51,331 nt of DNA from Roseofilum halophilum BLCC-M91 (GTDB lineage Bacteria > Cyanobacteriota > Cyanobacteriia > Cyanobacteriales > Desertifilaceae). The translations under genes and the position numbers were made by a program. Positions 44,259 to 51,331 of this stretch are shown one piece after another. The DNA lies in contig NZ_JAQPOK010000021.1 in NCBI RefSeq assembly GCF_030068445.1, positions 1 to 51,331 of the forward strand. The letters run 5' to 3'. Position 1 is the first letter of the stretch, and the number at the start of each line of letters is the position of its first letter. Under the pieces are notes generated by a model, which saw only the letters and a list, made by a program, of their open reading frames with translations, was not told where the DNA came from and ran no database searches.

Positions 44259-45548
44259 ATGATGTTCTCTCTTCGTCGTAAGTCGTTTTGGGTGTGGATG
44301 GCGATCGCCTTTTGTCTGACTTGGCTCATCAGTTGTGGCGCTCCCCAAACCAACCGTTCTGCTTCCGGGGAAGTGGAGTTTTGGACGATGCAATTACAAC
44401 CTAAGTTTACGGATTATTTCAACGATCTAATTGCCCAGTTTGAGGCTGACAATCCAGGAGTTACCATTCGTTGGGTGGATGTGCCTTGGGCGGCGATGGA
44501 GAGTAAAATTTTAACGGCGGTGGCGGCACGCACGGCTCCGGATGTGGTGAATCTGAACCCTAATTTTGCCTCGACCTTAGCGGCTCGTCAAGCCTGGTTA
44601 CCCCTAGAGGAGAGCCTGAGTGAAGGCGATCGCCATCTCTATTTGCCCGGTATTTGGAAAGCCAACACCCTCAACGAGATGACCTTTGGTCTACCCTGGT
44701 ATCTCACCACCCGCATCACCCTCCATAACCAGAGCCTTTTACAAGAAGCGGGTATTACCGAACCCCCCAAAACCTATGCCGAACTCGCCCAAGTTGCTCA
44801 ACAGGTGAAAGAAAAAACCGGGAAATTCGCCTTTTTTGTCACCTTTGTCCCCGAAGATTCCTCGGAAGTCCTAGAATCGATGGTACAAATGGGCGTGAGG
44901 TTAGTAGACGAGCAAGGCAAAGCTGCGTTTAATACTCCTGAAGGCAAAGCAGCGTTTCAATATTGGGTGGATTTATACCAAAAAGGCTGGTTGCCCAGGG
45001 AAGTGCTAACCCAGGGACATCGGCGAGCCATTGAACTCTACCAAGCCGGAGAAGTAGCCCTATTATTCTCCGGGCCAGAATTTATGAATGCGATCGCCAC
45101 CAACGCCCCCACCATAGCCGAAGTCACCCAAAGTTCCCCCCAAATTACCGGAACTACCGGTAAAATAAACGTCGCTGTCATGAACTTAGTCATCCCCCGT
45201 CAAACCGATACACCCGACAACGCCCTCAAATTCGCCCTCTTCGTCACCAACCCCGAAAACCAACTCGCCTTTGCCCAAGCCGCCAATGTCTTGCCCTCCA
45301 CAGTAGAATCCGTACAAGCCTATCAAACCCAACTCAAATCTACTCCCCAGTCCACTCCCCTAGAAACCGCCCGTTTAATCAGCTCCCAACAATTAGACTC
45401 CGCAGAAGTCCTCATTCCTGCCATGAAAGGATTAACCGAATTAAAAGGAGCCATTTACGATAACTTGCAAGCCGCCATGTTAGGCGAAAAAACAGTCGAT
45501 CGAGCCATATCAGACGCAGCCGAAACTTGGGATAGCATCAGTTTTTAA
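44259..45548 (+). CDS. Sugar ABC transporter substrate-binding lipoprotein (family 1)
   Basis: 429 residues. The signal peptide ends in lipobox WLISC (Cys about 26). The mature part is an extracellular solute-binding family 1 protein: VEFWTMQLQPKFTDYFNDLI, RWVDVPWAAMESKILTAVA, FGLPWYLTTRITLHNQSL, EVALLFSGPEFMN. These bind sugars or oligosaccharides for ABC import. No permease or ATPase is adjacent. Divergent from pilM with ~170 bp between. Confidence 0.9.
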   Translation: MMFSLRRKSFWVWMAIAFCLTWLISCGAPQTNRSASGEVEFWTMQLQPKFTDYFNDLIAQFEADNPGVTIRWVDVPWAAMESKILTAVAARTAPDVVNLNPNFASTLAARQAWLPLEESLSEGDRHLYLPGIWKANTLNEMTFGLPWYLTTRITLHNQSLLQEAGITEPPKTYAELAQVAQQVKEKTGKFAFFVTFVPEDSSEVLESMVQMGVRLVDEQGKAAFNTPEGKAAFQYWVDLYQKGWLPREVLTQGHRRAIELYQAGEVALLFSGPEFMNAIATNAPTIAEVTQSSPQITGTTGKINVAVMNLVIPRQTDTPDNALKFALFVTNPENQLAFAQAANVLPSTVESVQAYQTQLKSTPQSTPLETARLISSQQLDSAEVLIPAMKGLTELKGAIYDNLQAAMLGEKTVDRAISDAAETWDSISF

Positions 45549-45554
45549 GGCAAA

Positions 45555-45625
45555 TCCAAGATGAGGCAATCTTCTGTGAAGTTGGAAGCCCATACTGTAC
45601 CGTCCGGTCAGTGTGGGTAGTTCAC
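45555..45625 (+). ncRNA. Solitary TnpB-type right end / omega RNA remnant
   Basis: GAAGTTGGAAG leads into a strong hairpin, CCCATACTG (45589-45597) with CAGTGTGGG (45609-45617), extended inside by ACC/GGT, and then TAGTTCAC. This matches the typical right end of cyanobacterial IS200/IS605-IS607 tnpB elements, where the guide RNA scaffold ends with a hairpin and GTTCAC. The intact element at 8281-8340 shows a parallel layout (GAAGCAGGAAG then hairpin). No tnpB frame is upstream. Confidence 0.5.
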
Positions 45626-45687
45626 CGCCCAATGATACACTATAGATTACACTCCCACTGTTCCTCCTACCATCTGCACATAATCCT

Positions 45688-47244
45688 ATGGTCTTTAATT
45701 GGTTTCGCCGCCAGTTTAATCGCTCTGAGTCCCCTTCACCATCCCCTGCACCTGCTCCTGAACCGCAACCGGAGCAATCGGAGCAATCGGAGCAGGCTGA
45801 ACCGGAGAAAACTCAAGAGGCTGTAGATTACCTGGCTTGGGCTAAGGCGGCTTATCAAAATATTCAACAACAAGAAGTCGAAAAATCTTCTGAAGTCGAG
45901 GAGAAAGTAGAAGAACCGGAAGCAGAGGTTACCCCGGAAGAACCGGAAGAAAGGGAACCTGCGGTTGAACCTTCAGAACCGGAAGCAGTTGTTGAGAGTA
46001 CAACTGAACCGGAACCGGAGTCAGAACCGGAACGTGAACCGGAAGCGGTTGTTGAGAGTACAACAGAAACAGCGCCAGAACCTGAAAGTGAACCGAAACC
46101 CGAACCCACTCCAGCACCTCTCTCCTTCCTAGAGCGAGCCAAAGCAGAGCGGAGCGCTAGGTTAGAAGAACTGAAAGAAAAGGCAGTTGAAGAACCCGAA
46201 CCGGAAGAAAAACCCCGCCGTTCTCCAGCGCCGCAAGAGTTAGATGAAGACTTCCTCTGGTCTGCTGAGGTACTCGCCAAGCAAGGCAGGCGACCGGATG
46301 AAGTGTCCGTAGAAGAGATTAATTGGTTACAACAGTTGCGCCAAGGATTAGGGAAAACCCGGCGCGGATTGATTAATCAATTAAAGGCGGTTGTGGGTCA
46401 AGGGCCCCTTAATGAGGAAGCGATCCTAGAAGTCGAATCCTTGCTATTGCAGGCAGATGTAGGTGTTGAAGCCACCGATCGCATTATCGAACAATTACAA
46501 AGCAAACTGCGCCAGGAAAGTTTACCCCCAGAACAGGCGATCGCCTACTTAAAACAACTCCTGCGCGATATTCTTGACTATCCCGGTGGCAAAGCTTACG
46601 ATACCACCTTTGCCCCACAACCAGATGTCCTCAACATTTGGATGTTAACCGGAGTCAATGGCGTAGGCAAAACCACAACCATTGGTAAATTAGCTCACTT
46701 AGCAAAAACATCTGACTATCAATGTCTCATTGGTGCAGCCGACACCTTCCGAGCGGCTGCCGTAGAACAAGTCAAGGTTTGGGGAGAACGCACCGGCACA
46801 GAAGTCATTGCCAATCCCAGTAAAAACACAGACCCTGCTGCGGTCGTTTATGATGCCATTACCGCCGCACAATCAAGAAAAGTAGACCTCTTACTCGTGG
46901 ATACGGCTGGGCGACTGCAAAACAAGAAAAACTTAATGGAAGAACTGAGTAAAATTCGCCGTATTATTGACAAAAAAGCGCCCGATGCAAAGGTAGAATC
47001 TCTGTTGGTTTTAGACGCTACCCTAGGACAAAATGGCTTACGTCAAGCCCAAGTGTTTGCCGAAGTTGCCCAACTCAGTGGAGTCGTTTTAACCAAATTA
47101 GATGGTACAGCTAAAGGCGGCGTTGCCCTAGCCGTCTCCCAACAACTGGGGTTACCCATCCGCTTTATTGGTGCAGGAGAAGGGATTGAAGATTTACGGC
47201 CATTCTCTAGCTATGAATTCGTCGAAGCATTAATTAGCGGATAA
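45688..47244 (+). CDS. ftsY: Signal recognition particle receptor FtsY
   Basis: 518 residues. The N-terminal ~185 residues are an acidic Glu/Pro-rich A domain that binds membrane, starting MVFNWFRRQF. NG GTPase domain follows: GVNGVGKTTTIGKLA, DTFRAAAVEQ, DTAGRLQNKKNL, TKLDGTAKGG. Receives SRP-ribosome complexes for co-translational insertion. The A domain contains a 60-bp tandem DNA duplication (PEAVVESTTE block twice), so its length probably varies among strains. Confidence 0.97.
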   Translation: MVFNWFRRQFNRSESPSPSPAPAPEPQPEQSEQSEQAEPEKTQEAVDYLAWAKAAYQNIQQQEVEKSSEVEEKVEEPEAEVTPEEPEEREPAVEPSEPEAVVESTTEPEPESEPEREPEAVVESTTETAPEPESEPKPEPTPAPLSFLERAKAERSARLEELKEKAVEEPEPEEKPRRSPAPQELDEDFLWSAEVLAKQGRRPDEVSVEEINWLQQLRQGLGKTRRGLINQLKAVVGQGPLNEEAILEVESLLLQADVGVEATDRIIEQLQSKLRQESLPPEQAIAYLKQLLRDILDYPGGKAYDTTFAPQPDVLNIWMLTGVNGVGKTTTIGKLAHLAKTSDYQCLIGAADTFRAAAVEQVKVWGERTGTEVIANPSKNTDPAAVVYDAITAAQSRKVDLLLVDTAGRLQNKKNLMEELSKIRRIIDKKAPDAKVESLLVLDATLGQNGLRQAQVFAEVAQLSGVVLTKLDGTAKGGVALAVSQQLGLPIRFIGAGEGIEDLRPFSSYEFVEALISG

Positions 47245-47280
47245 TTTGGTTTAATTGTTAATTATTAATTGTAAATTGCC

Positions 47281-47724
47281 ATGAATGTTATCTTTCGCGA
47301 ATTTAACCCCTTTGATGTTTGGATTTGGATGGAATTTAGCACCATTCCCAGTGATGCGGAAAAGCTGTATCTACAAGAAGCCTTGGATGCTTGGTATTAT
47401 TTGGGCAAGTTGGGCGCATTTAATGCGGAAAATCTGCAAGTGCAAGACGAAGGCTTGGATCTCAGTTATATGACCTATGATGGGGAGCAGGCCGATCGCT
47501 CCTTAATGGCCTTGATGCATAATATGGGAGACTTGGAATATCAGGGAAATTGGGGACGCTGTTGGTTTGACCTGGGAACCAGTGACGCTCTGGCTCTGGA
47601 TATCCTGATTAATGCTTTGCGGCAACTGAGCCAGGAGTATGTTGCCCTTGAAACCCTGATTGTTGGCGGGGTTAATGCAGATTGGCCAATTCCGGAAACC
47701 CAAGATACGTTTGTGCAGTATTAA
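47281..47724 (+). CDS. DUF3531 protein
   Basis: 147 residues, DUF3531 family conserved in cyanobacteria and plastids: REFNPFDVWIWMEF, EALDAWYYLGKLGAFNA, YQGNWGRCWFDLGTSDALAL. Function unknown. No signal peptide. Starts 36 bp after ftsY on the same strand, so it may share its transcript. Confidence 0.88.
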   Translation: MNVIFREFNPFDVWIWMEFSTIPSDAEKLYLQEALDAWYYLGKLGAFNAENLQVQDEGLDLSYMTYDGEQADRSLMALMHNMGDLEYQGNWGRCWFDLGTSDALALDILINALRQLSQEYVALETLIVGGVNADWPIPETQDTFVQY

Positions 47725-47729
47725 TCCTC

Positions 47730-48161
47730 ATGTCTAAGAAGAAGCCAAAAATCCGCGTTATTGCTCTGGGGCTGATTCGAGACGGCGATCGCCTCTTCCT
47801 CTCCGAAGGCTATGATAAAGATAAAGACCAAACCTTCTATCGCGCATTAGGGGGAGGCGTTGACTTTGGGGAAACCTCCCGCGAAGCACTGCAACGGGAA
47901 TTTCAGGAAGAATTAAACGCCGAACTCACCGAAATCGAGTATTTAGGCTGCATAGAAAGCATTTTTACTCATCAAAGTAAACCCGGCCACGAAATCATTC
48001 AACTCTATCGCGCCCAATTTGTAGACCCCATATTCTATCAGCAAAACCGCTTTACCTTCCACGAAAACAAGCGCAGCAAAACCGCCCTCTGGGTGAATAT
48101 TGAGGCGTGTAAATCGGGGGAAGTGCGAGTCGTCCCCCCAGAATTTTTAGCCTATCTCTAG
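47730..48161 (+). CDS. Nudix hydrolase
   Basis: 143 residues from ATG 47730, starting MSKKKPKIRVIALGLI; the frame opens earlier at 47682 inside the DUF3531 gene. The Nudix box is complete: GGVDFGETSREALQREFQEE (Gx5Ex7REUxEE). Hydrolyses nucleoside diphosphate-linked substrates; substrate unknown. Five bp after DUF3531. A decayed copy lies at 48884. It contains two copies of TCTATCGCGC (47836 and 48004). Confidence 0.93.
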   Translation: MSKKKPKIRVIALGLIRDGDRLFLSEGYDKDKDQTFYRALGGGVDFGETSREALQREFQEELNAELTEIEYLGCIESIFTHQSKPGHEIIQLYRAQFVDPIFYQQNRFTFHENKRSKTALWVNIEACKSGEVRVVPPEFLAYL

Positions 48162-48170
48162 TCTCGATCT

Positions 48171-48821
48171 TTAACTGCTCTTTTGATCTGTGTCAACCAA
48201 CTGCTGCTTCAGGTTACGAATTGCTGCGCTGGTGTTTCGCTGATAAGCAAGGGTCAAACATTGGGCAACGACATCCGCAAGGTTTACCTCTGGGAAATAT
48301 TGGCTTTGGGATTGAACACTATACTCATCCCCTTGAAGTTGGTAAATCAAGAGTTTTTGGTTACGAAATAACCAAACTTCTGGCACTCGATAGGGCAGAT
48401 AATCCTGGGCATCTGAATAACTGGTGACATCAATTTCCAATACCAAATCTGGCGGGGGATCATGGAGCCAATCAATCCGTTCCTTACCTGAAACAGCTTG
48501 CCAATGGTCAATATAAAAACAATAGTCCGGCTCAATGCCACTTTCTTCTGGCAGTTGCATCGTCACTGGGGTAAAGGCATCATATTCGCGCCCTGTCCAA
48601 TCCAGCAACACTTTGATCAGGTCTGCGATAAGACTGGCATCTCGTCCATGTTTTGCCAAGGGAGACATGAGGAAGACTTCTCCAGAATGATATTTAATGC
48701 GGGGAATGGAACCGTCCCCCCGGCGATCGCATAAGGTTTGATACTCTTGCCAGGTTCCCGGTAGCCGCACCACACTACCTGGTGGCAGTTGAATTTCGTC
48801 ACTAGAAATAACCGCATACAT
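48171..48821 (-). CDS. Uma2-family (DUF820) PD-(D/E)XK nuclease-like protein
   Basis: 216 residues from ATG 48821 (MYAVISSDEIQLPPGS). Signatures: EYQTLCDRRGDGSIPRIKYH, GEVFLMSPLAKHG, EPDYCFYI and PPDLVLEIDVTS, the catalytic Asp-Glu region of Uma2. These are very numerous in cyanobacteria and of unknown role. Sits on the opposite strand between the intact and broken Nudix copies, 9 bp after the intact one. Confidence 0.9.
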   Translation of the reverse strand: MYAVISSDEIQLPPGSVVRLPGTWQEYQTLCDRRGDGSIPRIKYHSGEVFLMSPLAKHGRDASLIADLIKVLLDWTGREYDAFTPVTMQLPEESGIEPDYCFYIDHWQAVSGKERIDWLHDPPPDLVLEIDVTSYSDAQDYLPYRVPEVWLFRNQKLLIYQLQGDEYSVQSQSQYFPEVNLADVVAQCLTLAYQRNTSAAIRNLKQQLVDTDQKSS

Positions 48822-48883
48822 GGTGGAGTTCCTCAAATGGATTGAGCATAACCTTCTTATTTTAATAGTATTGGGGAAACGCC

Positions 48884-49093
48884 CGCGATCGCTTGTTCCC
48901 CTCAGAAGGCTATGATCAAGATCGAGACCAAACTTTCTATCGCGCCCAATTTGTAGACCCTACTTTTTATCAACAAACTTGCTTTACTTTCCACGAAAAC
49001 ACTCACAAGAAAACTGCCCTCTGGGTCAATATTGAGGACTGGAAATCGGGAAAACTTCTAGTCGTTCCCCTAGAATTTTTAGTCTATTTCTAG
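48884..49093 (+). pseudogene. Decayed Nudix hydrolase copy
   Basis: Codes RLFPSEGYDQDRDQTFYRA, then directly QFVDPTFYQQ...LEFLVYF, near-identical in order to the Nudix protein at 47730 but lacking its first ~15 residues and the 56 residues that hold the Nudix box. The missing 168 bp are exactly the interval between the two TCTATCGCGC repeats in the intact gene. No start codon with a ribosome site. Confidence 0.85.
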
Positions 49094-49107
49094 TGTTGTC
49101 AAAACTG

Positions 49108-49135
49108 GTAGAGGCAAAAAACTTTTCGCCCCTAC
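49108..49135 (-). terminator. Hairpin downstream of prs
   Basis: GTAGAGGC (49108-49115) pairs with GCCCCTAC (49128-49135) with one mismatch; T run TTTT in the loop. It lies just past the prs stop and after the Nudix pseudogene, so it may serve both strands. Confidence 0.4.
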
Positions 49136-49140
49136 GAGAC

Positions 49141-50157
49141 TTATCGGAACATACTACTAACCGAACTATCTTCATGGATACGCCAAATGGTTTCCCCAAC
49201 CAAATTAGCCACAGAAAGCACTCGCAATTGGGGGAAATATTTATCTTCAGGTAATTGAATCGTATTCGTCACAATCACCTCTTCAAATACACCACTAGAG
49301 AGTCGCTCAACGGCTGGATGGGAAAAAACGGCATGGGTAGCACAAGCATAAACCTGTCTTGCGCCTTTTTGACGCAGCATTCTCGCCCCTTCAGAAATGG
49401 TTCCGGCGGTATCAATCATATCATCGACCAATACGGCGGTTTTGCCTTCCACATCTCCAATCAGATTGAGAACTTCAGCCACATTATGAGCTTGACGGCG
49501 TTTATCAATAATGGCTAAGGGCGCATCATTGAGTTTTTTGGCAAATGCTCTAGCTCTAGCGACTCCACCGACATCCGGAGAAACTACGACCAGATCGGGT
49601 AATTGCTTGTTTAAAAGATAATCAATTAAAACGGGAGAACCATAAACATGGTCACAGGGGATATCAAAATAGCCTTGGATCTGGGCAGAATGTAAATCCA
49701 TGGCTAGGACGCGACTGGCTCCAGCTTCGGTAATCAAATTCGCCACTAATTTAGCGGTAATCGATTCACGACCAGCAGTTTTACGGTCGGCCCTAGCGTA
49801 ACCATAGTAGGGAATAACGGCTGTAATCTGGCGGGCAGATGCTCGACGACAAGCGTCTATCATGATCAACAGTTCCATTAAATGGTCGTTGACCGGGGAG
49901 CTAGACGGTTGAATTAAATAAACATCGCAACCGCGAATAGACTCTTGAATTTGAACATAAAGTTCGCCATCAGCGAACCGTTTACGAACCATTGGCCCTA
50001 AATCCACCCCCAGATAGCGGGCGACTTCTTGAGCCAAGAGTAAGTTAGCAGAGCCAGCAAATAACCGAAGGCGGTTATTTTCATTGACGGATGGTAGCGT
50101 TGGCTGAATCGCCAAAGTCGCAGAACGGATCACGACAAACCCTCGAAGCGCACTCAT
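49141..50157 (-). CDS. prs: Ribose-phosphate pyrophosphokinase (PRPP synthase)
   Basis: 338 residues from ATG 50157 (MSALRGFVVI); the frame also reaches ATG 50172. Makes PRPP from ribose 5-phosphate and ATP for nucleotide, His and Trp synthesis. Visible: NRLRLFAGSANLLLAQEVA, FADGELYVQI, YYGYARADRK, DLHSAQIQGYFDIP, SPDVGGVARAR and the PRPP loop VDDMIDTAGTI. Class I enzyme of normal length plus a short N-terminal extension. Confidence 0.97.
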   Translation of the reverse strand: MSALRGFVVIRSATLAIQPTLPSVNENNRLRLFAGSANLLLAQEVARYLGVDLGPMVRKRFADGELYVQIQESIRGCDVYLIQPSSSPVNDHLMELLIMIDACRRASARQITAVIPYYGYARADRKTAGRESITAKLVANLITEAGASRVLAMDLHSAQIQGYFDIPCDHVYGSPVLIDYLLNKQLPDLVVVSPDVGGVARARAFAKKLNDAPLAIIDKRRQAHNVAEVLNLIGDVEGKTAVLVDDMIDTAGTISEGARMLRQKGARQVYACATHAVFSHPAVERLSSGVFEEVIVTNTIQLPEDKYFPQLRVLSVANLVGETIWRIHEDSSVSSMFR

Positions 50158-50300
50158 TGGCGATCTTATCACTAGAAATTGGGTTATTATTATGTATTTT
50201 TTATGAAAAGTTTATGATTGAGGGATTAAGGAGGAGATAGAAATAGCCCAAAAACCCGATTATGGGGTTAAAAAAGGGAATATTTGGGGTTGTTGCTCGG

Positions 50301-51143
50301 TTAAGGATTGATGCTGGCGATCAGTCGATCGAGTTCGGCTTGCATCGTCGTTCGTACAACCTGATAACATTGCTCGACATAATGGCGATCGCTGGCTGCT
50401 TTGCGTCCGTACCGTTCAAACCGAATGGGGGCACACATGCGAGTATGAATCTGAGTGGGTAGGGGAATGTGGGGTAAGGGGCCAAAGGCAATGCCCCAGG
50501 GCAGTCCCAGATAGATGGGGAAGACTTCGGGATCGAGGTTATAAACCCAAGGGAGTCCCCATTCATGGAGCTGTTTCATCAGGGGATAGATATCGCCGAG
50601 AACCATGAGGGTATCGTGGGCCCCGTAGGAAATGGCGGGGACGATGGGCACGTTTTGCCGCAGGGCGAGTTTAATGAAGCCTTTACGGCCGGCCAATTCG
50701 ATTTTATGGCGTTGGGAATGGGGCCGGAAAACGTCTTGCGCTCCTCCGGGATAGACGAGGACGCTGGCTCCTTTTTGGAAGGCGGCGATCGCCATTTTGG
50801 GATTCGCTCGAATGGCTCCAATTGCCACCACTTCCTGGGCTACACGGGGGTTGATCGTCCAAATATGGGGGTGGGTTAGGCCATAAACCAGGCGCTGCGT
50901 GCCAAAATGACGAAACCAGTCATAAATCATCATTACCATGTCTGGAGAGGCTAAACCGCCGTTATGGGAACCCACAATCAGGACTGGTTCATCCTTGGGA
51001 ATATGATACCAACCGTCGGTTTGTACCCGAAAATAGTATTGATAAAACCAGCCCCAAATTGACATCCAGGATTGAATCACTTCGGGGTTCCGTTCGTCTA
51101 GAGACCATCCATCTCCTGGTTTTTGATGCAGATTGTTGGTCAT
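50301..51143 (-). CDS. Membrane-associated acyltransferase (LPLAT/DAGAT-like)
   Basis: 280 residues. Motifs GSHNGGLASPD (catalytic His region) and VLVYPGGAQDVF match the LPLAT/plastidial PES-type acyltransferases rather than classic PlsC (HX4D). In Synechocystis the comparable protein (Slr2103) is reported to make acyl plastoquinol and triacylglycerol; equivalence here is inference. Hydrophobic but no obvious signal peptide. Divergent from the tnpB element at the right edge. Confidence 0.75.
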   Translation of the reverse strand: MTNNLHQKPGDGWSLDERNPEVIQSWMSIWGWFYQYYFRVQTDGWYHIPKDEPVLIVGSHNGGLASPDMVMMIYDWFRHFGTQRLVYGLTHPHIWTINPRVAQEVVAIGAIRANPKMAIAAFQKGASVLVYPGGAQDVFRPHSQRHKIELAGRKGFIKLALRQNVPIVPAISYGAHDTLMVLGDIYPLMKQLHEWGLPWVYNLDPEVFPIYLGLPWGIAFGPLPHIPLPTQIHTRMCAPIRFERYGRKAASDRHYVEQCYQVVRTTMQAELDRLIASINP

Positions 51144-51210
51144 GGGTGGCTTCGGATCGGCGATCGCATCCTAGTGGGTGCGGGTCAAATCTTCATCAGA
51201 AAAATTGGGT

Positions 51211-51240
51211 CTGAAACCCCGCCCTTCCAGGGCGGCTTTA
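51211..51240. repeat. Palindrome at left end of an IS200/IS605-type tnpB element
   Basis: CCGCCCT (51219-51225) and AGGGCGG (51229-51235) around TCC, flanked by AAAC and CTTTA. Such CCCCGCCCT...AGGGCGG hairpins mark the ends of many cyanobacterial IS200/IS605 elements and lie upstream of tnpB, as here. Confidence 0.6.
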
Positions 51241-51272
51241 CTAACCATAGGCTACCACAATTACATCTTAGG

Positions 51273-51281
51273 TGCTACAAT
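51273..51281 (+). promoter_or_regulatory. Extended -10 element before the right-edge tnpB
   Basis: TGCTACAAT is an extended -10 match, 24 bp before the ATG at 51305. No good -35 is seen at the usual distance. Confidence 0.4.
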
Positions 51282-51304
51282 GTGAGAACTCCTTTGAATC
51301 CCAC

Positions 51305-51331
51305 ATGGAAAGAGCATTTAACTACCGATTT
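51305..51331 (+). CDS. tnpB: TnpB (IS200/IS605 OrfB), 5' end only
   Basis: Nine codons, MERAFNYRF, run into the window edge. This is a characteristic start of cyanobacterial TnpB/OrfB proteins (MxxAFxYRFYPT). With the upstream GC palindrome it indicates a second, unrelated tnpB element. Whether it is complete cannot be seen. Confidence 0.6.

Overview
The window is cyanobacterial chromosome. The octamer GCGATCGC (HIP1) and its core recur throughout, inside and between genes. Many genes are cyanobacterial hallmarks: the clock kinase SasA, light-repressed LrtA/HPF, DUF3531, TIGR03032, DUF1400, a phosphoribulokinase paralogue, TreZ-TreY and PilMNO. No heterocyst genes are seen. Abundant short palindromic and heptamer repeats suggest a filamentous Oscillatoriales-type genome (inference; no rRNA is present to place it).

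Layout. 0.1-6.3 kb: a secreted 3D-domain protein, a ProX-like lipoprotein, recA, an aldo/keto reductase, a DUF2325 coiled-coil protein and a 28-codon xisH remnant. 6.46-8.38 kb: a complete IS607-family element (serine recombinase TnpA, TnpB nuclease, putative omega RNA) with matching inverted ends. 8.4-14.6 kb: a membrane-anchored coiled-coil/WD40 protein, lrtA, lipB flanked on both sides by 8-bp minisatellites, ssb, a second aldo/keto reductase and tRNA-Lys. 14.7-24.9 kb: sasA, a class V aminotransferase, dxr, a DUF1400 hydrolase, tex, radC and a PRK-like kinase. 25-36.6 kb: a B12-type radical SAM enzyme, TIGR03032, a 1217-residue RTX/Calx-beta protein, an orphan DUF433 antitoxin, a PhnD-like lipoprotein, a structured-RNA candidate, a sensor histidine kinase and a small membrane protein. 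36.6-44.1 kb: treZ-treY (trehalose from glycogen or maltodextrin) directly downstream of pilM-pilN-pilO, without pilQ. 44.2-51.3 kb: a sugar-binding lipoprotein, ftsY, DUF3531, a Nudix gene, a Uma2 nuclease, a decayed Nudix copy, prs, an acyltransferase and the first nine codons of another TnpB.

The strongest theme is transposon-encoded RNA-guided (OMEGA-type) machinery at different stages of decay. There is an apparently intact IS607 TnpB locus, the start of a second TnpB element at the right edge, a solitary TnpB-type right end at 45.58-45.63 kb with no nuclease, and a structured-RNA candidate at 33.44-33.62 kb that may be an IscB-type (HEARO) RNA without its protein. A second theme is repeat-driven remodelling: palindromic repeats whose stems change on both arms while the loop stays fixed, minisatellites open in several frames, a repeat supplying a gene's stop codon, and a gene copy deleted exactly between 10-bp direct repeats.

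All calls come from reading the sequence. Family names rest on recognised motifs, not on database searches.
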